This document shows positions 47,427 through 58,898 of a stretch of 64,000 nt of DNA, one piece after another. The notes below the pieces were generated by a model that saw nothing but the letters and a program-made list of their open reading frames with translations, did not search any database and had not been told where the DNA came from. Position 1 is the first letter of the stretch. The number at the start of each line of letters is the position of its first letter. The DNA lies in contig NZ_BAMP01000008.1 of assembly GCF_000615975.1 (NCBI RefSeq), positions 18,040 through 82,039 on the forward strand, given 5' to 3'. This DNA is from Nitratireductor aquibiodomus NL21 = JCM 21793 (lineage in GTDB: Bacteria > Pseudomonadota > Alphaproteobacteria > Rhizobiales > Rhizobiaceae). Both the position numbers and the translations under genes were made by a program.

Positions 47427-48443
47427 TCACTCGCCCATCAGCCGAAACTCCAGATAGAGATTGCGCTGCAGCAGCGAGTGGTTGTCGTCGGACATAAGCG
47501 AGACCATAGTCGCGCCATCGGCGCGCTGCCAGACATCGAGCGCTTCCATATTGTCGATCTGGTGATCCATGCCGGCGGTAAAGAGCACCGGGCCGTCGGC
47601 CACCCTGCCCGGCGCGATGGTTGCGCCATCGATCCGGCGAATGCGCATGGCCACACCGCTGGCGAAGGTGAAGCGACGCTCCAGCAGAAGCAGATCGCCA
47701 TCGGGCAGAAACGCGCCATCGGTGATGTCGAAACCTTCGGAGCGCGCGACGGTGAAGACGCCTTTCATCGGCCCTTCGAGAATGGCGGCAAAGCAATTGC
47801 CGTCCTCATCGATGCTGCGCTCGGCAACGACGACACGCGCCCCGTCCAGCCGTCCGCCCGACGGCGCATAGGCGATGGTTTCGAAGCCGCGATTGCTGCG
47901 CAACTCCTCTCGCGGAACGAGATAATCCAGATCGCGGATGGCGGATCCCATGGCATCGCGCTCGATCTCGAACTCGGCAATGCGCTGAACGCGCTCGAAG
48001 CTCACCGTCGCCAGTTCGCCCCTGACGGCGATGCCTTCGGCATCGGTGGTCCATTTCTCGCGGGTGGAGTTGCCGTCTCCGTCCACCATGGGCTGCATGG
48101 AGAACTCGGCAAAGCCGGACGGACGCCCCTCGGCATCCCGGGTCAATGTTCCGAAGAACCAGAAGCCCGTATCGGAAACGCCGATGAACTCACTGCCAGG
48201 CGAAATGAAGCGAAAAGACGAAAACGCACCGAAATGATCGACCGGCGAGGTCATGGAAAGACCGCCGACAAACTCCAGCGGTCCAAAGCGCTTATCGTGA
48301 GAACCGACGGCAAAATGGCGGATGGGCACCGCATTGACCGCCATGGAAATGGCCGGTTCCTGAGCCTTTACCGAGATGGCGATCGCAAGGGTGAGCGCCA
48401 CAAGCAACAGGCGCAGGCCTAAGGGACGCAGACTAGCCCGCAC
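47427..48443 (-). CDS. Esterase-like activity of phytase family protein (COG4246)
   Basis: A 338-residue exported protein. From GTG 48443 it has a signal peptide ('[20 protein letters not shown]') and then a beta-propeller-like domain with '[12 protein letters not shown]', 'GVSDTGFWF', 'TTDAEGIAV', '[20 protein letters not shown]' and '[10 protein letters not shown]', matching the phytase-like esterase family. The start overlaps the end of cobT by 11 bases, so the two are translationally coupled. The in-frame region upstream (to 48497) is Arg/Ala-rich and overlaps cobT more, so is unlikely. The substrate is unknown; the name implies a phosphoesterase but this is not proven for the family. Confidence 0.85.
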   Translation of the reverse strand: MRASLRPLGLRLLLVALTLAIAISVKAQEPAISMAVNAVPIRHFAVGSHDKRFGPLEFVGGLSMTSPVDHFGAFSSFRFISPGSEFIGVSDTGFWFFGTLTRDAEGRPSGFAEFSMQPMVDGDGNSTREKWTTDAEGIAVRGELATVSFERVQRIAEFEIERDAMGSAIRDLDYLVPREELRSNRGFETIAYAPSGGRLDGARVVVAERSIDEDGNCFAAILEGPMKGVFTVARSEGFDITDGAFLPDGDLLLLERRFTFASGVAMRIRRIDGATIAPGRVADGPVLFTAGMDHQIDNMEALDVWQRADGATMVSLMSDDNHSLLQRNLYLEFRLMGE

Positions 48444-50319
48444 GCCGCATCGCGCCGCCGCCGCGGCGCGCGCCCTCTTCCTCGAACAGCGAAGCAAGCT
48501 GCTCGGTCATGGCGCCGGCCAGTTCCTCCGCATCGACAATGGTGACGGCGCGGCGGTAGTAGCGCGTGACGTCATGGCCGATGCCGATGGCAAGAAGCTC
48601 GACCGGCGAGCGGGTCTCGATCAGGTCGATAACGCCACGCAGATGCCGCTCCAGATAATTGCCGGGATTGACCGATAAGGTGGAATCGTCGACCGGCGCG
48701 CCATCCGAAATCATCATCATGATCTTGCGCTGCTCGGGCCGCGCCATCAGGCGCTGGTGCGCCCACAGAAGCGCCTCGCCGTCGATGTTTTCCTTCAGAA
48801 GCCCCTCGCGCATCATCAGGCCGAGATTGCGCCGGGCACGACGCCAGGGCGCGTCAGCGCTCTTGTAGATGATGTGGCGCAGATCGTTCAGACGGCCGGG
48901 ATTGGCGGGCTTGCCATCCTTGAGCCATTTCTCGCGCGCCTGCCCGCCCTTCCACGCACGCGTGGTGAAACCGAGGATTTCGACGCGCACACCGCAGCGC
49001 TCCAGTGTGCGGGCCAGAATGTCGGCGCAGGTGGCGGCCACCGTGATCGGCCGGCCGCGCATGGAGCCCGAATTGTCGAGCACCAGCGTCACCACCGTGT
49101 CGCGGAAATTGGTGTCGCGCTCCTGCTTGAAGGAGAGCGGCTGCATGGGATCGATGACCAGCCGCACGAGCCGCGCCGTATCGAGCACGCCCTCTTCCAG
49201 ATCGAAATCCCAGGAGCGGTTCTGCTGGGCCATCAGGCGGCGCTGCAAACGGTTGGCGAGACGCCCGACCACGCCCTGCAGATTGGCAAGCTGCTTGTCG
49301 AGGAACGCGCGCAGGCGGTCGAGTTCTTCCTCGTCGCAAAGCTCTTCGGCGCCGACCGTTTCGTCGAACTCGGTGGTGAAGACCTTGTAGTCGATGTCGC
49401 GGGCGGCCTGGTCGAACGGGCTGTCGGGACGGCGCGCCTCTCCGGGCGTCTCCGAATCCATCTCGTCGTCCTCGGAAACATCGTCGGCGGTGGTGTCACC
49501 GGCCTCGCTTTCGCCGGTCTCGGTGTCCTCGCTCTCGCCGCTGGACTCCTCGCCCTCGCTCTCTTCGCCGCCGGATTCGTCTTCCTCGCTCTGCTCGGCC
49601 TGTTCCTGCGCTTCGGGTGCGTCGCTGTCTTCCTCGCTTTCCTCGGTCTGCTCTTCCTCAGCAAGGTCCTCGCCAAGGTCGATGGAGGAAAGGAGATCGC
49701 GCACGGCGCGGGCAAAGCCGTTCTGATCGTCGATCTGGCTGGCAAGCGCGTCGATGTCGGCCGCCGCCTTGTCCTCGACCCAGTCGCGCCAGAGCGACAC
49801 GAGCTTTTCGCCGCTCTTCGGCGCAGGGCGACCGGTCAGCTTTTCGCGCACCATCAGCGCGATGGCCTCCTCAAGCGGCGCATCGGCTTTCTCGGAAACT
49901 TCCGCGAGGTTGGCGCGCTCATATTTGTCCTGCAGCATGGCGGCGATGTTGTCGCCCATGCCCTGCATGGCGCGCGAACCGATGGCCTCGACGCGAGCCT
50001 GCTCGACGGCGTCGTAAATGGCACGCGCTTCATTGCCTTCCGGCGCAAGGCGGCGGTGCAGATCGGTGTCGTGGCAGGCGCGGCGCAGCGCCATGGAATC
50101 GCCGATGCCACGCGTGACGGTGAGCGCCTCGGCGGTCGCCCGCTTGGGCAGATCCGGAAGGCGGGCGCGGCTGCCCGTGAGCGACGGCTTGTCCTTGGAA
50201 AAGGAAACCTCAAGCTCGTGATCACCCGCAACAGCGCGCATGCAGGCGGTGGTGGCCCGCTTGAACGGGTCGAGCGGTGCGTCGGTGGGTTGTCCGGGCT
50301 TTCGGTTGGTCTGGCTCAC
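48433..50319 (-). CDS. cobT: Cobaltochelatase subunit CobT
   Basis: Part of the aerobic cobalamin pathway CobNST complex that inserts cobalt into hydrogenobyrinic acid a,c-diamide. The 628-residue protein has an N-terminal region '[20 protein letters not shown]', a very acidic central stretch (Glu/Asp/Ser rich, about residues 210-320) and a C-terminal von Willebrand A domain with a MIDAS motif 'LDNSGSMRG' and 'MMISDGAP'. GTG 50319 is chosen because it starts near the conserved region and avoids overlap with the GFA gene; ATG 50364 is the alternative. CobT forms a chaperone-like ring with CobS, encoded upstream with the GFA gene in between. CobN is outside the window. Confidence 0.93.
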   Translation of the reverse strand: MSQTNRKPGQPTDAPLDPFKRATTACMRAVAGDHELEVSFSKDKPSLTGSRARLPDLPKRATAEALTVTRGIGDSMALRRACHDTDLHRRLAPEGNEARAIYDAVEQARVEAIGSRAMQGMGDNIAAMLQDKYERANLAEVSEKADAPLEEAIALMVREKLTGRPAPKSGEKLVSLWRDWVEDKAAADIDALASQIDDQNGFARAVRDLLSSIDLGEDLAEEEQTEESEEDSDAPEAQEQAEQSEEDESGGEESEGEESSGESEDTETGESEAGDTTADDVSEDDEMDSETPGEARRPDSPFDQAARDIDYKVFTTEFDETVGAEELCDEEELDRLRAFLDKQLANLQGVVGRLANRLQRRLMAQQNRSWDFDLEEGVLDTARLVRLVIDPMQPLSFKQERDTNFRDTVVTLVLDNSGSMRGRPITVAATCADILARTLERCGVRVEILGFTTRAWKGGQAREKWLKDGKPANPGRLNDLRHIIYKSADAPWRRARRNLGLMMREGLLKENIDGEALLWAHQRLMARPEQRKIMMMISDGAPVDDSTLSVNPGNYLERHLRGVIDLIETRSPVELLAIGIGHDVTRYYRRAVTIVDAEELAGAMTEQLASLFEEEGARRGGGAMRRAG

Positions 50320-50344
50320 GGGTCGTCTTTTTCTCGGGATCGGC

Positions 50345-50692
50345 TCAGTGGGCGCGGCCGTCATATTCCTGGGGTTTGAGACCGTTGAGGTCGACACCGT
50401 CGAGGCAGCGTACATTCACCGCCGCTATTTTCGTGCCGTCCGGCATCGCGCCTCGGGCGAAGGATTCCATACCGCAACCTGAGCAGAAGAGATGCTCGAT
50501 CGTGTTGGTGTTGAAGCGATACTCCGTCAGGCTTTCGTCACCCTTTTCCAGAGTGAAATTGTCGAGCGGCGTAAAGGCGAGAATGCTGCCGCGCTTGCTG
50601 CAATAGGAGCAATTGCAGGTGATCGGATTCTCGAGATCAACTTCGACGCTGTAGCGCACGGCGCCGCAATGACATCCACCCTGATAACGCAT
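50345..50692 (-). CDS. GFA family zinc-binding protein
   Basis: A 115-residue single-domain CENP-V/GFA protein. Cysteines for two zinc sites are visible in '[10 protein letters not shown]', '[10 protein letters not shown]' and 'FCSGCGMES'. Glutathione-dependent formaldehyde-activating enzyme founded the family, but most members have no known reaction. It lies between cobS and cobT on the same strand, 25 bp before cobT, so may be co-transcribed although unrelated. GGAACGG-like RBS precedes ATG 50692. Confidence 0.88.
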   Translation of the reverse strand: MRYQGGCHCGAVRYSVEVDLENPITCNCSYCSKRGSILAFTPLDNFTLEKGDESLTEYRFNTNTIEHLFCSGCGMESFARGAMPDGTKIAAVNVRCLDGVDLNGLKPQEYDGRAH

Positions 50693-50766
50693 CCGTTCCT
50701 CCTGGAACTGTGTGTTTTTCCGCATTTCTGCGGACGTCAGGTGTTTCCACCTGACTGCAAAATGCT

Positions 50767-51752
<986 letters not shown>

Positions 51753-51854
51753 CATGCCTCCAGCGGCCAGGCCCTCGCCTGCATCGCTTGAACTGTTCGT
51801 TTTTCCGGAGCGTCTCATCAGACTTTGTTCAACGCGTCTTATCAGACGCCCGCT

Positions 51855-52472
51855 TTAACAGAAACCCGCCTGTTTCAACAGACGGTATGCTTCAAGCACG
51901 TTTCTGAGCCGGTCTTCAGAACCCCGGTCGCCACCATTCGCATCGGGATGGTGCTGCTTCACCAGATCCTTATACCGCGACTTGATCTGTTCGCCAGTCG
52001 CTTGTGCTCCCAGGCCCAGTGTTTCGAGCGCCTTGGCCTCAAGCGGCTTCAGCCGCTTTTCGCGCGGCTTGCGCGCGGCCTGCTGCTCGCCGAACATGTT
52101 GAAAGGGTCGCCCATCCGGTTGTGATAGGCAGCGCGGCCGGAGCGATAGGTCGAAAAATCGGCCGCCGCTCGGGTCTCGCCACTGCCGCCCATCTTCCAG
52201 GTCGGGCGATGCCCGGTCAGCGCTTCCTTCTGGTAGCGCGCGACTTCCGTGTCGCTGAGACCGGAGAAATAGTTATAACCCTTGTTGTATTGCCGCGCGT
52301 GATCGACGCAGAAGCGGAAATACTGGCCCTCCGCGTGACGCCCCACAGGCGCACGGTGCATGCCCGGCTCATCACAGCCATCCCACTGGCAGCGTGGCGC
52401 GCGAGATTTCGCCTCCGCCTGCGGGTCGGGTCGAATGCGAATTTTCTCGAAATATTTCGAGTAGGGTTTCAT
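51855..52472 (-). CDS. J-domain (DnaJ-like) protein
   Basis: A 205-residue protein with a conserved N-terminal Cys/His region ('RCQWDGCDEPGMHRAPVG' and 'FRFCVDHARQYNKGYNYF') that resembles a small metal-binding module, and a C-terminal J domain with the HPD motif in 'KQHHPDANGGDRG' (about residue 170). The reversed order (J domain at the C-terminus) is usual in this alphaproteobacterial family, found next to cobS in Rhizobiales. It would stimulate an Hsp70 ATPase on an unknown client. It is divergent from bolA. Confidence 0.9.
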   Translation of the reverse strand: MKPYSKYFEKIRIRPDPQAEAKSRAPRCQWDGCDEPGMHRAPVGRHAEGQYFRFCVDHARQYNKGYNYFSGLSDTEVARYQKEALTGHRPTWKMGGSGETRAAADFSTYRSGRAAYHNRMGDPFNMFGEQQAARKPREKRLKPLEAKALETLGLGAQATGEQIKSRYKDLVKQHHPDANGGDRGSEDRLRNVLEAYRLLKQAGFC

Positions 52473-52617
52473 ATCGGACTGCGTGTCACCAAATCAGTGT
52501 GGAAGTATGGCCGCTCAGCGCCGGGATACAAGAATTGACTTTTGGCCAAAGTTCGACCTAGCGCTTGAATCGAACGTGAATTTGGGGATGTCCCCCATAT
52601 GGTGTGAGGAGACGCGA

Positions 52618-52899
52618 TTGTCCATCCAGTCAACGATAGAAAGCAAGCTGACCAGCGCATTTTCGCCGGAACGGCTTGCCGTGATCAATGAAAGCCACCT
52701 GCACGCGGGCCATCAGGAGCATTTCGACGGCACGGGCGAAACGCATTTTCGTGTGCGGATTGTCGCAGAAGCCTTTGCCGGCATGAGCCGCGTCGAGCGG
52801 CACCGCGCCGTCAACGAACTGCTTGCCGAAGAGCTCAAGGACCCCGTGCACGCACTGGCGATCGAGCCGGCAGCGCCGGGAGAGCCGACGCGCTGGTGA
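52618..52899 (+). CDS. BolA family protein
   Basis: A 93-residue BolA-like protein starting 'SIQSTIESKLTSAFSPERL' after the initiator. It has the invariant 'HAGHQEHFDGTGETHFRVRI' region and the helix 'RVERHRAVNELLAEEL'. BolA proteins bind monothiol glutaredoxins in iron-sulfur and iron signalling. A TTG start (52618) is supported by GAGGAG 8 nt upstream and no ATG nearby. The gene is divergent from the J-domain gene, a pairing common in Rhizobiales. Confidence 0.9.
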   Translation: MSIQSTIESKLTSAFSPERLAVINESHLHAGHQEHFDGTGETHFRVRIVAEAFAGMSRVERHRAVNELLAEELKDPVHALAIEPAAPGEPTRW

Positions 52900-52917
52900 T
52901 ACGGCAGTACCGGGCGG

Positions 52918-54183
52918 TTACCCCAGCGGCCTGATCCGCAGCCTTGTGATGCGGTTCTTGTCGCGCTTCATGACAATGAAACGCTTGCCGAAGAAGGTGA
53001 ATGCCTGCTTCTCGTCCGGAATGGTCTGGGTCTCGTGGATGACGAGACCCGCGATCGTCGTCGCTTCCTCATCCGGCAGGTCCCAGTCGAGTGCGCGATT
53101 CAGGTCGCGGATCGGCACGGAACCTTCCACGACGATGGAGCCGTCTGCTTCCTGCTTGACGCCCTGCACCTCCACATCGTGTTCGTCGGCGATATCGCCG
53201 ACGATTTCCTCGATGATGTCCTCGAGCGTTACCAGGCCCTCCACCTCGCCATACTCATCGACAACGATGGCGATGTGCGCCTTGCGGCGCAGAAAGGCGT
53301 TGAGCTGATCCTGCAGCGTGGTCGTGTCGGGCACGAACCATGGTTTCGAGGCCACTTTGGCGATGTCGATCCTGGTATAGTCGTTCTGCACATCGCCCAG
53401 CGCGCGCAGCAGATCCTTCGCGTGGACCACGCCGACAATGTTTTCCGTCGAGCCCTTCCAGATCGGGATGCGGGTATAGGGGCTTTGAAGGATCTCGCGC
53501 ACCACGACTTCGGGCGCCTCATCCGCATTGACCGAGCGCATGTTGGTGCGGTGGATCATGACGTCCGAAACTTCCAGTTCATGCAGGTCGAGCAGACCAC
53601 CGACACGGTCGCGGTCCTGTTTGACCACGGCGCCCTCACGGTGCAGGACCTCCACGGTGCCGCGCAGCTCCTCATGGGCGGAAAGCATCGATTCGCGGCT
53701 TTGCAGGTCGACACCGAAGATTGCCAGAAGAAGCCGGACAATCGCATTGGCGAGCGATGACAGGAAGCCGAACAGAAGCACCACAACACGGGCGAAGGGC
53801 GACACGGTGAGAGCGAAAAGCTCCGGCTTTGCCAGCGCCCAGGATTTCGGCAGGATCTCGGCGAAGATGACGAGCAGAACAGTCATGATGACGGTGGCGT
53901 AGAGCACGCCGGCATCGCCGAAGAGTTTCAGAAACAGGCTGGTTGTCAGCGCCGAGGCAAGGATGTTGACCAGATTGTTGCCGATCAGCAGCGCGCCGAC
54001 GAGCCTGTCGCGCCGCTGGATCAGCCGGTCGACCAGGCCGGCGCGCGCGTCGCCATTGGCCTCCATCGTATGGAGCCTGGCCCGTGAGACAGCCGTCATG
54101 CCGGTCTCGGTTCCCGAAAAGAGAAAGGAGAGCGCGATCAGGCCCAGAATGATGCCACCGGTGATCCACATCTCGGCTGTCAT
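52918..54183 (-). CDS. CNNM/CorC-family transporter (HlyC/CorC)
   Basis: A 421-residue membrane protein. The N-terminal DUF21/CNNM domain has four hydrophobic segments with '[19 protein letters not shown]' and '[18 protein letters not shown]'. Then follow a paired CBS domain ('[20 protein letters not shown]' to '[20 protein letters not shown]') and a C-terminal CorC/HlyC domain. Such proteins act in Mg2+/Co2+ efflux; the older haemolysin label is not supported. Its start overlaps the aroB stop by four bases, so it is the third gene of an aroK-aroB-corC unit. Confidence 0.92.
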   Translation of the reverse strand: MTAEMWITGGIILGLIALSFLFSGTETGMTAVSRARLHTMEANGDARAGLVDRLIQRRDRLVGALLIGNNLVNILASALTTSLFLKLFGDAGVLYATVIMTVLLVIFAEILPKSWALAKPELFALTVSPFARVVVLLFGFLSSLANAIVRLLLAIFGVDLQSRESMLSAHEELRGTVEVLHREGAVVKQDRDRVGGLLDLHELEVSDVMIHRTNMRSVNADEAPEVVVREILQSPYTRIPIWKGSTENIVGVVHAKDLLRALGDVQNDYTRIDIAKVASKPWFVPDTTTLQDQLNAFLRRKAHIAIVVDEYGEVEGLVTLEDIIEEIVGDIADEHDVEVQGVKQEADGSIVVEGSVPIRDLNRALDWDLPDEEATTIAGLVIHETQTIPDEKQAFTFFGKRFIVMKRDKNRITRLRIRPLG

Positions 54184-55307
54184 TGCGAAAGAGCTCCCTC
54201 AAGAAAGGAAAGAACCTGGCTGGTCGGCACGTCTTTCGCAACGAAAGACTGGCCAACGCCGCGGGTGAGAATGAAGGTGAGCGCGCCGCGCGACACCTTT
54301 TTGTCCTGCGCGATATAGGTCAAAAGCTGCTCTGCGCCAGGCAGACCGCCCGGCACATCGGAAAGCCGGGTCGGCAGGCCGACAGCGGCGAGATGCGCCT
54401 CGACGCGCTCGGCATCGTCGGGACTTGCCAGATTGAGCTGCGTGGAGAAGCGGTGCGCCAGAGCCATCCCGATCGCAACGCCCTCGCCATGCACAAGACG
54501 CGCGCTGTCATAACCGGTGGCTGCCTCCAGCGCGTGACCGAATGTGTGGCCGAGATTGAGCAGCGCGCGGTCACCCTTTTCCAGCTCGTCGCGGGCCACC
54601 ACATCGGCCTTGGCCTGACAGGACTGCGCGATCGCCTCAACCCGCTCGGACCCGCCGGCAAACACCGCCTGCCAGTTTTTCTCCAGCCAGGCAAAGAACT
54701 CTGGCCGGTCAATGAGGCCGTATTTGGCGACTTCGGCATAGCCCGCGCGGAACTCGCGCGGCGAGAGCGTGTCGAGCACCGCCGTATCGGCAATGACAAG
54801 CTGCGGCTGATGGAACACGCCGACGAGGTTCTTGCCATGGGCGGTGTTGATGCCGGTTTTGCCGCCAACGGAGGAGTCCACCTGGGCGAGCAGCGACGTG
54901 GGTGCCTGCACGAAGTGCATGCCGCGCCGCACGATGCCGGACGCGAAGCCAGCCAGATCGCCCACCACGCCGCCGCCAAGCGGAATGACGATGTCGCCGC
55001 GCTCAAGCCGGGCATCGAGAATGCCGGACACCACCTCTTCAAGCGTTGCGAAACTTTTCGAGCGCTCGCCGGGGGCAACTGTGATGGCGCTCGCCTCGAT
55101 GCCGGCATCAGCGAGACTGCCCTGAAGTGTCGCCAGATGATTTTCCGCGACATTGGCGTCGGTGACGATGGCGGCGCGCACGCCCGGAAGGCGGCGCGCG
55201 ATCTCCGCACCCGCCCGCCGAAGCAGGTCCGGCCCGATCAGGATGTCGTAGGAGCGCGCGCCAAGCGAAACACGCACTTTGGCGGGCGCGGCATTCACAT
55301 CGTTCAT
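54180..55307 (-). CDS. aroB: 3-dehydroquinate synthase
   Basis: Second step of the shikimate pathway, converting DAHP to 3-dehydroquinate with NAD+ and a metal. The 375-residue protein has '[20 protein letters not shown]', the metal/substrate residues in '[20 protein letters not shown]', and the metal-binding His in '[11 protein letters not shown]' and '[11 protein letters not shown]'. It overlaps aroK by four bases upstream and CorC by four downstream. Confidence 0.97.
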   Translation of the reverse strand: MNDVNAAPAKVRVSLGARSYDILIGPDLLRRAGAEIARRLPGVRAAIVTDANVAENHLATLQGSLADAGIEASAITVAPGERSKSFATLEEVVSGILDARLERGDIVIPLGGGVVGDLAGFASGIVRRGMHFVQAPTSLLAQVDSSVGGKTGINTAHGKNLVGVFHQPQLVIADTAVLDTLSPREFRAGYAEVAKYGLIDRPEFFAWLEKNWQAVFAGGSERVEAIAQSCQAKADVVARDELEKGDRALLNLGHTFGHALEAATGYDSARLVHGEGVAIGMALAHRFSTQLNLASPDDAERVEAHLAAVGLPTRLSDVPGGLPGAEQLLTYIAQDKKVSRGALTFILTRGVGQSFVAKDVPTSQVLSFLEGALSQ

Positions 55308-55924
55308 GATCGGGTGTCCTTCCGGTGTTCGTCCTCCCCTTTCGGGGCCTGGTTCTGCAGATGGTCGTCAAGAGCGGCAATCACTTCGGCGACGATGACC
55401 TCCTTGGCCTCGTTGCGCGAGTGAACAACGATGTCGGCCTCGGCATAAAGCGGGTAGCGCTCGTCCATCAGGCGACGCATGACCCCTTCGGGATCGTCAT
55501 TGTTCAGGAGCGGCCGGTTGGAGCGGCGGCCGACGCGTTCCATCAGGGTCGGCAGGTCGGCCTTCAGCCAGACCGAGATGCCGCGGCGCGCGACGGCCCG
55601 CCGTGTCTGCGCGCTCATGAACGCACCGCCGCCGGTGGAGACGACACGCGGCCCGCTTTTAAGCAGACGCGCGATCACCCGACGCTCCAGCGAGCGGAAT
55701 TCGCTCTCTCCATAGGCCGCGAACAGGTCCGGCACCGTCATGCGCGAAACGGTCTCGATCTCGTGATCGCTGTCGATGAATGGCAGCTTCAGTGCATCGG
55801 CCACACGCCGGCCAATCACCGTCTTGCCGGCACCCATCAGGCCGACGAACACAAGCGAGCGCCTGCCAAGCCGGTGGGCGAGATTTTCGATATCTGGAAC
55901 GGATAGGTTTTCGGTGACTGTCAT
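55304..55924 (-). CDS. aroK: Shikimate kinase
   Basis: Phosphorylates shikimate on the route to chorismate. The P-loop is '[17 protein letters not shown]', shikimate binding is at 'DSDHEIE', '[10 protein letters not shown]' and '[10 protein letters not shown]', and the lid is '[19 protein letters not shown]'. ATG 55924 gives 206 residues and has AGAGG upstream; ATG 55963 would add 13. Overlapping aroB confirms an aroKB operon. It is divergent from the xerD unit. Confidence 0.95.
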   Translation of the reverse strand: MTVTENLSVPDIENLAHRLGRRSLVFVGLMGAGKTVIGRRVADALKLPFIDSDHEIETVSRMTVPDLFAAYGESEFRSLERRVIARLLKSGPRVVSTGGGAFMSAQTRRAVARRGISVWLKADLPTLMERVGRRSNRPLLNNDDPEGVMRRLMDERYPLYAEADIVVHSRNEAKEVIVAEVIAALDDHLQNQAPKGEDEHRKDTRS

Positions 55925-56073
55925 GCTCGCGCCTCTGCCTGCCGGTTTCGACACAAAAGCCATGATCCGTCAAGCGCTTGACAGGCAGGCAACGCAGTTA
56001 CCCGCTTGCAATCGACAGACCGGCATCCCATAAACGGGCTGGGCAGGGGAAGTCAGAATGGGGCATTGAAGGC

Positions 56074-56223
56074 ATGCCGACACTTTTTCGGCTATTGATG
56101 ATCATCGCGGTGCTGGCCGGGCTGGTTTATGGTGCGATGGTCGCCCTCGTGACCTTCGTGGAACCGCAGACCGGCGAGATGAGCGTGCGGATCCCGGCAG
56201 ATAAACTGAACCCGTCACAATGA
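56074..56223 (+). CDS. Conserved small membrane protein upstream of xerD
   Basis: A 49-residue peptide with one transmembrane segment ('[20 protein letters not shown]') and a short tail '[17 protein letters not shown]'. It overlaps the xerD start by four bases (ATGA), indicating coupled translation. A similar small gene sits before xerD in other rhizobia as I recall. Role unknown. Confidence 0.75.
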   Translation: MPTLFRLLMIIAVLAGLVYGAMVALVTFVEPQTGEMSVRIPADKLNPSQ

Positions 56224-57158
56224 CCTCCCGGATCGGCAGCGGCGCGCGGATCGAGGCCTTTCTGGAGATGATGGCCGCCGAGCGCGGCGCCAGCGACAAC
56301 ACGCTTGCCTCCTATCGCCGCGATCTGGAAGACGCCGCCCAGCACGTGGCGGCAAAGGGACAGGCCCTGCAGGATGCCGGCGCTGACGATCTGCGCGATT
56401 TCCTCACCGCCCTCTCGGCTCAGGGTTTTGCGGCGACGACCCAGACCCGCAAGCTCTCGGCACTCAGGCAGTTTTTCCAGTTTCTCTATGCCGAAGGACT
56501 GCGCGGCGACGACCCGACGGGCGTGCTCGACAGCCCGAAGAAGGGGCGCGGCCTGCCGAAGACGCTGAGCGAGGAAGAGACCGGAAGCCTGCTGGAACGG
56601 GCCGAAACGGAGGCCCGCGAGGCCGCTCCGGGCACACCAGAGCACGTTACCGCGTTACGGCTCCACGCGCTGCTCGAAGTGCTTTATGCCTCGGGGCTGC
56701 GCGTTTCAGAACTGGTGAGCCTGCCGGTCACGGTTGCGCTGCGGGATGAGCGTTTCTTTGCCGTGCGCGGCAAGGGCGGCAAGGAGCGCATCGTGCCGCT
56801 TTCGGGCAAGGCGCGCGCGGCCATGCAGGCCTGGCTCGCGGTGCGGAAGACGAGCCCCTCCCGGGCAGAAAGCACCTGGCTCTTTCCCGCCGGTTCTGAG
56901 AGTGGTCACCTGCCACGCCAGGTCTTCGCACGGGAATTGAAGGGGGCCGCCGCGCGGGCGGGGATCGACACGGCAAAAATCTCGCCGCATGTGCTGCGCC
57001 ACGCCTTTGCAAGCCATCTTCTGCAGAACGGCGCGGACCTGCGCGCCGTGCAGGAACTGCTCGGCCATTCGGACATCTCCACGACGCAAATCTATACGCA
57101 TGTGCTTGAAAAACGCCTTGCCGAGCTGGTTCAAAAGCACCATCCGCTTGCCGATTAG
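56220..57158 (+). CDS. xerD: Site-specific tyrosine recombinase XerD
   Basis: Resolves chromosome dimers at dif together with XerC. The 312-residue protein has an N-terminal SAM-like DNA-binding domain and a catalytic domain with the R-K-H-R-H-Y set. The Arg is in '[10 protein letters not shown]', the Lys in '[10 protein letters not shown]', the HxLR in '[20 protein letters not shown]', the His in '[15 protein letters not shown]' and the nucleophile is the Tyr in that last motif. The neighbourhood is housekeeping, so this is XerD and not a phage integrase. Confidence 0.95.
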   Translation: MTSRIGSGARIEAFLEMMAAERGASDNTLASYRRDLEDAAQHVAAKGQALQDAGADDLRDFLTALSAQGFAATTQTRKLSALRQFFQFLYAEGLRGDDPTGVLDSPKKGRGLPKTLSEEETGSLLERAETEAREAAPGTPEHVTALRLHALLEVLYASGLRVSELVSLPVTVALRDERFFAVRGKGGKERIVPLSGKARAAMQAWLAVRKTSPSRAESTWLFPAGSESGHLPRQVFARELKGAAARAGIDTAKISPHVLRHAFASHLLQNGADLRAVQELLGHSDISTTQIYTHVLEKRLAELVQKHHPLAD

Positions 57159-57258
57159 CTTCATCAACGTTATGTGGAGCGTCACATTACCGGCGGCAGG
57201 CCGTGTTCAACCAAGAGATGCCTCTATCGCAGTGTCTCGTGTTCGATTTGGCGAGTGA

Positions 57259-58208
57259 ATGTACAACTATCTCGATTTTGAAAAGCCCGTTGCCGATCTC
57301 GAAGGCCAGATCCTTGAACTGAAAAAGCTCGCCGAAAGCGGCGAAGCGGTGGACGTTGCCGACGAGATCGCACGCCTTGAGAAGCGCTCCAAGGACGCGC
57401 TTATCGAAATCTACAGGTCGCTGACGCCTGGCAGAAGGCACAGGTCGCCCGCCATCCCGACCGCCCGCACTGCCTCGATTATGTGCGCGGGCTCTTTACC
57501 GACTTCACGCCACTGGCCGGCGACCGTGCCTATGGCGAAGACAATGCGGTGATCGCCGGCTTTGCACGCTTCAATGGCGAATCCGTTGCGGTGATCGGAC
57601 AGGAAAAAGGCAATGACACGCAGAGCCGGCTGAAGCACAATTTCGGCATGGCCCGGCCCGAAGGCTACCGCAAGGCGGTGCGTGTGATGGACCTGGCTGA
57701 CCGTTTCGGCATCCCGCTGATCAGCATCGTCGACACGACCGGCGCCTATCCCGGCATTGGCGCGGAAGAGCGCGGACAGGCGGAAGCCATCGCCCAGTCG
57801 ACCTCCCGCTGCCTTGGTCTGAAAGTTCCGAACATCGCCGTGGTCATCGGCGAAGGCGGCTCGGGCGGTGCAATTGCCATCGCCACGGCCAACCAGGTCT
57901 ACATGCTGGAACACGCCATCTATTCGGTGATCTCGCCGGAGGGTGCCGCCTCCATCCTGTGGCGCGACTCAGCGCGCGCCAAGGATGCCGCCACCAACAT
58001 GAAGATCACCGCACAGGACCTGATGGGCCTCAAGGTGATCGACGGTATTATCCCCGAGCCCATCGGCGGCGCACACCGGGCACCGGAAAAGGTGATTGCG
58101 GCGGCCGGCGACCAGATCGAGAAGGGTTTTGCCGAAATGGCCGACGGCAAGATGGATTACCGCGAGCATCGCCGCGAGAAGTTCCTCGCCATCGGCCGGA
58201 CATTGTAG
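57259..58208 (+). pseudogene. accA: Acetyl-CoA carboxylase carboxyltransferase subunit alpha, one-base frameshift
   Basis: Provides the alpha half of the carboxyltransferase in the first step of fatty acid synthesis. The first frame reads 'MYNYLDFEKPVADLEGQILE' to 'IYRSLTP'. The second continues with '[20 protein letters not shown]', '[18 protein letters not shown]' and the core '[20 protein letters not shown]', '[15 protein letters not shown]' and '[14 protein letters not shown]'. The break is at 57428-57430 (CCTGGCAG lacks one base). Repair gives 316 residues, the normal length. As accA is essential a true mutation is implausible, and a sequencing error is almost certain. xerD-accA is the usual rhizobial order. 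Confidence 0.95.
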
Positions 58209-58215
58209 GCCCCGA

Positions 58216-58863
58216 TCAGGCGGCGGAAGCGCGCTGCGGTCTGCGGACAACGCGGACGGTACCGCTGTTTCCGCCACCGCAGAAAAAGCGGTCTCCACCA
58301 TCGGATTCGAGACCCGAAATGCCCATACCGGACGGCATGTCCAGTTGGGTCAGCACTGCCCCGGTTTCGGGGTCGATGCGCCTCAATTCGCTTTCGTCAC
58401 CTTCCCACGTACCGTGCCATAGCTCTCCATCCACCCATGTGACGCCCGTAACAAACCGGGTGGACTCGATCGTGCGCAGGATCGCACCGGTTTCCGGGTC
58501 GATCTTGTGAATCTTCCGCTCACGATACTGCCCGACCCAAAGCGCGCCATCGGCCCAGGCCAGACCGGAGCTGCCTCCGTCCTGCGGTGCCGGAATGCTT
58601 GCCAGAACCGAACCCGTTTTCGGATCGATTTTCTGTATCCGGTCTTCCGCGATCTGAAACATGTGCGTGCCGTCGAAAGCCGTGCCCGCCATTGCCGTCA
58701 TTTCGATCGAGCGAACGATCTTCCCTGTTCCGGGATCGACGGCGTTCAACCTGTCTCCCGAAGCAAACCACACATTCTGTCCGTCATGGGTGACGCCGTG
58801 AACGGCCTCCACCTCCGGGAAGGGGCCGAGTTCCTGGATGATGTCTGCTTTTGATCTGGTCAT
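58216..58863 (-). CDS. Small beta-propeller protein (glutamine cyclotransferase/SMP-30-like)
   Basis: A 215-residue protein with repeating blade motifs 'DPGTGKIVRSIE', 'DPKTGSVLASIP', 'DPETGAILRTIE' and 'DPETGAVLTQLD', each about 45-50 residues apart with preceding 'W' strands (for example 'DGALWVGQYRERKIHKI'). This is the pattern of glutamine-cyclotransferase or YncE-like propellers. No signal peptide is apparent, so it seems cytoplasmic. Only about four full blades are present, fewer than a closed five- to seven-bladed ring. It lies 35 bp downstream of the TPR regulator gene and is likely controlled by it or acts with it. Ends seven bases from convergent accA. Confidence 0.75.
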   Translation of the reverse strand: MTRSKADIIQELGPFPEVEAVHGVTHDGQNVWFASGDRLNAVDPGTGKIVRSIEMTAMAGTAFDGTHMFQIAEDRIQKIDPKTGSVLASIPAPQDGGSSGLAWADGALWVGQYRERKIHKIDPETGAILRTIESTRFVTGVTWVDGELWHGTWEGDESELRRIDPETGAVLTQLDMPSGMGISGLESDGGDRFFCGGGNSGTVRVVRRPQRASAA

Positions 58864-58898
58864 GATCCATTTCCTTTCCGATTGATCATGGATCGAGC

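Noticed and set aside
48757..50379. A 540-codon open frame antisense to cobT
   Set aside because: Its Leu/Val runs are the reverse of the acidic CobT region, and CobT has clear motifs and length.
56220..57158. Tyrosine recombinase as a sign of a mobile element
   Set aside because: The sequence and neighbours (aroKB, accA) identify it as housekeeping XerD; no att-like repeats or tRNA are present.
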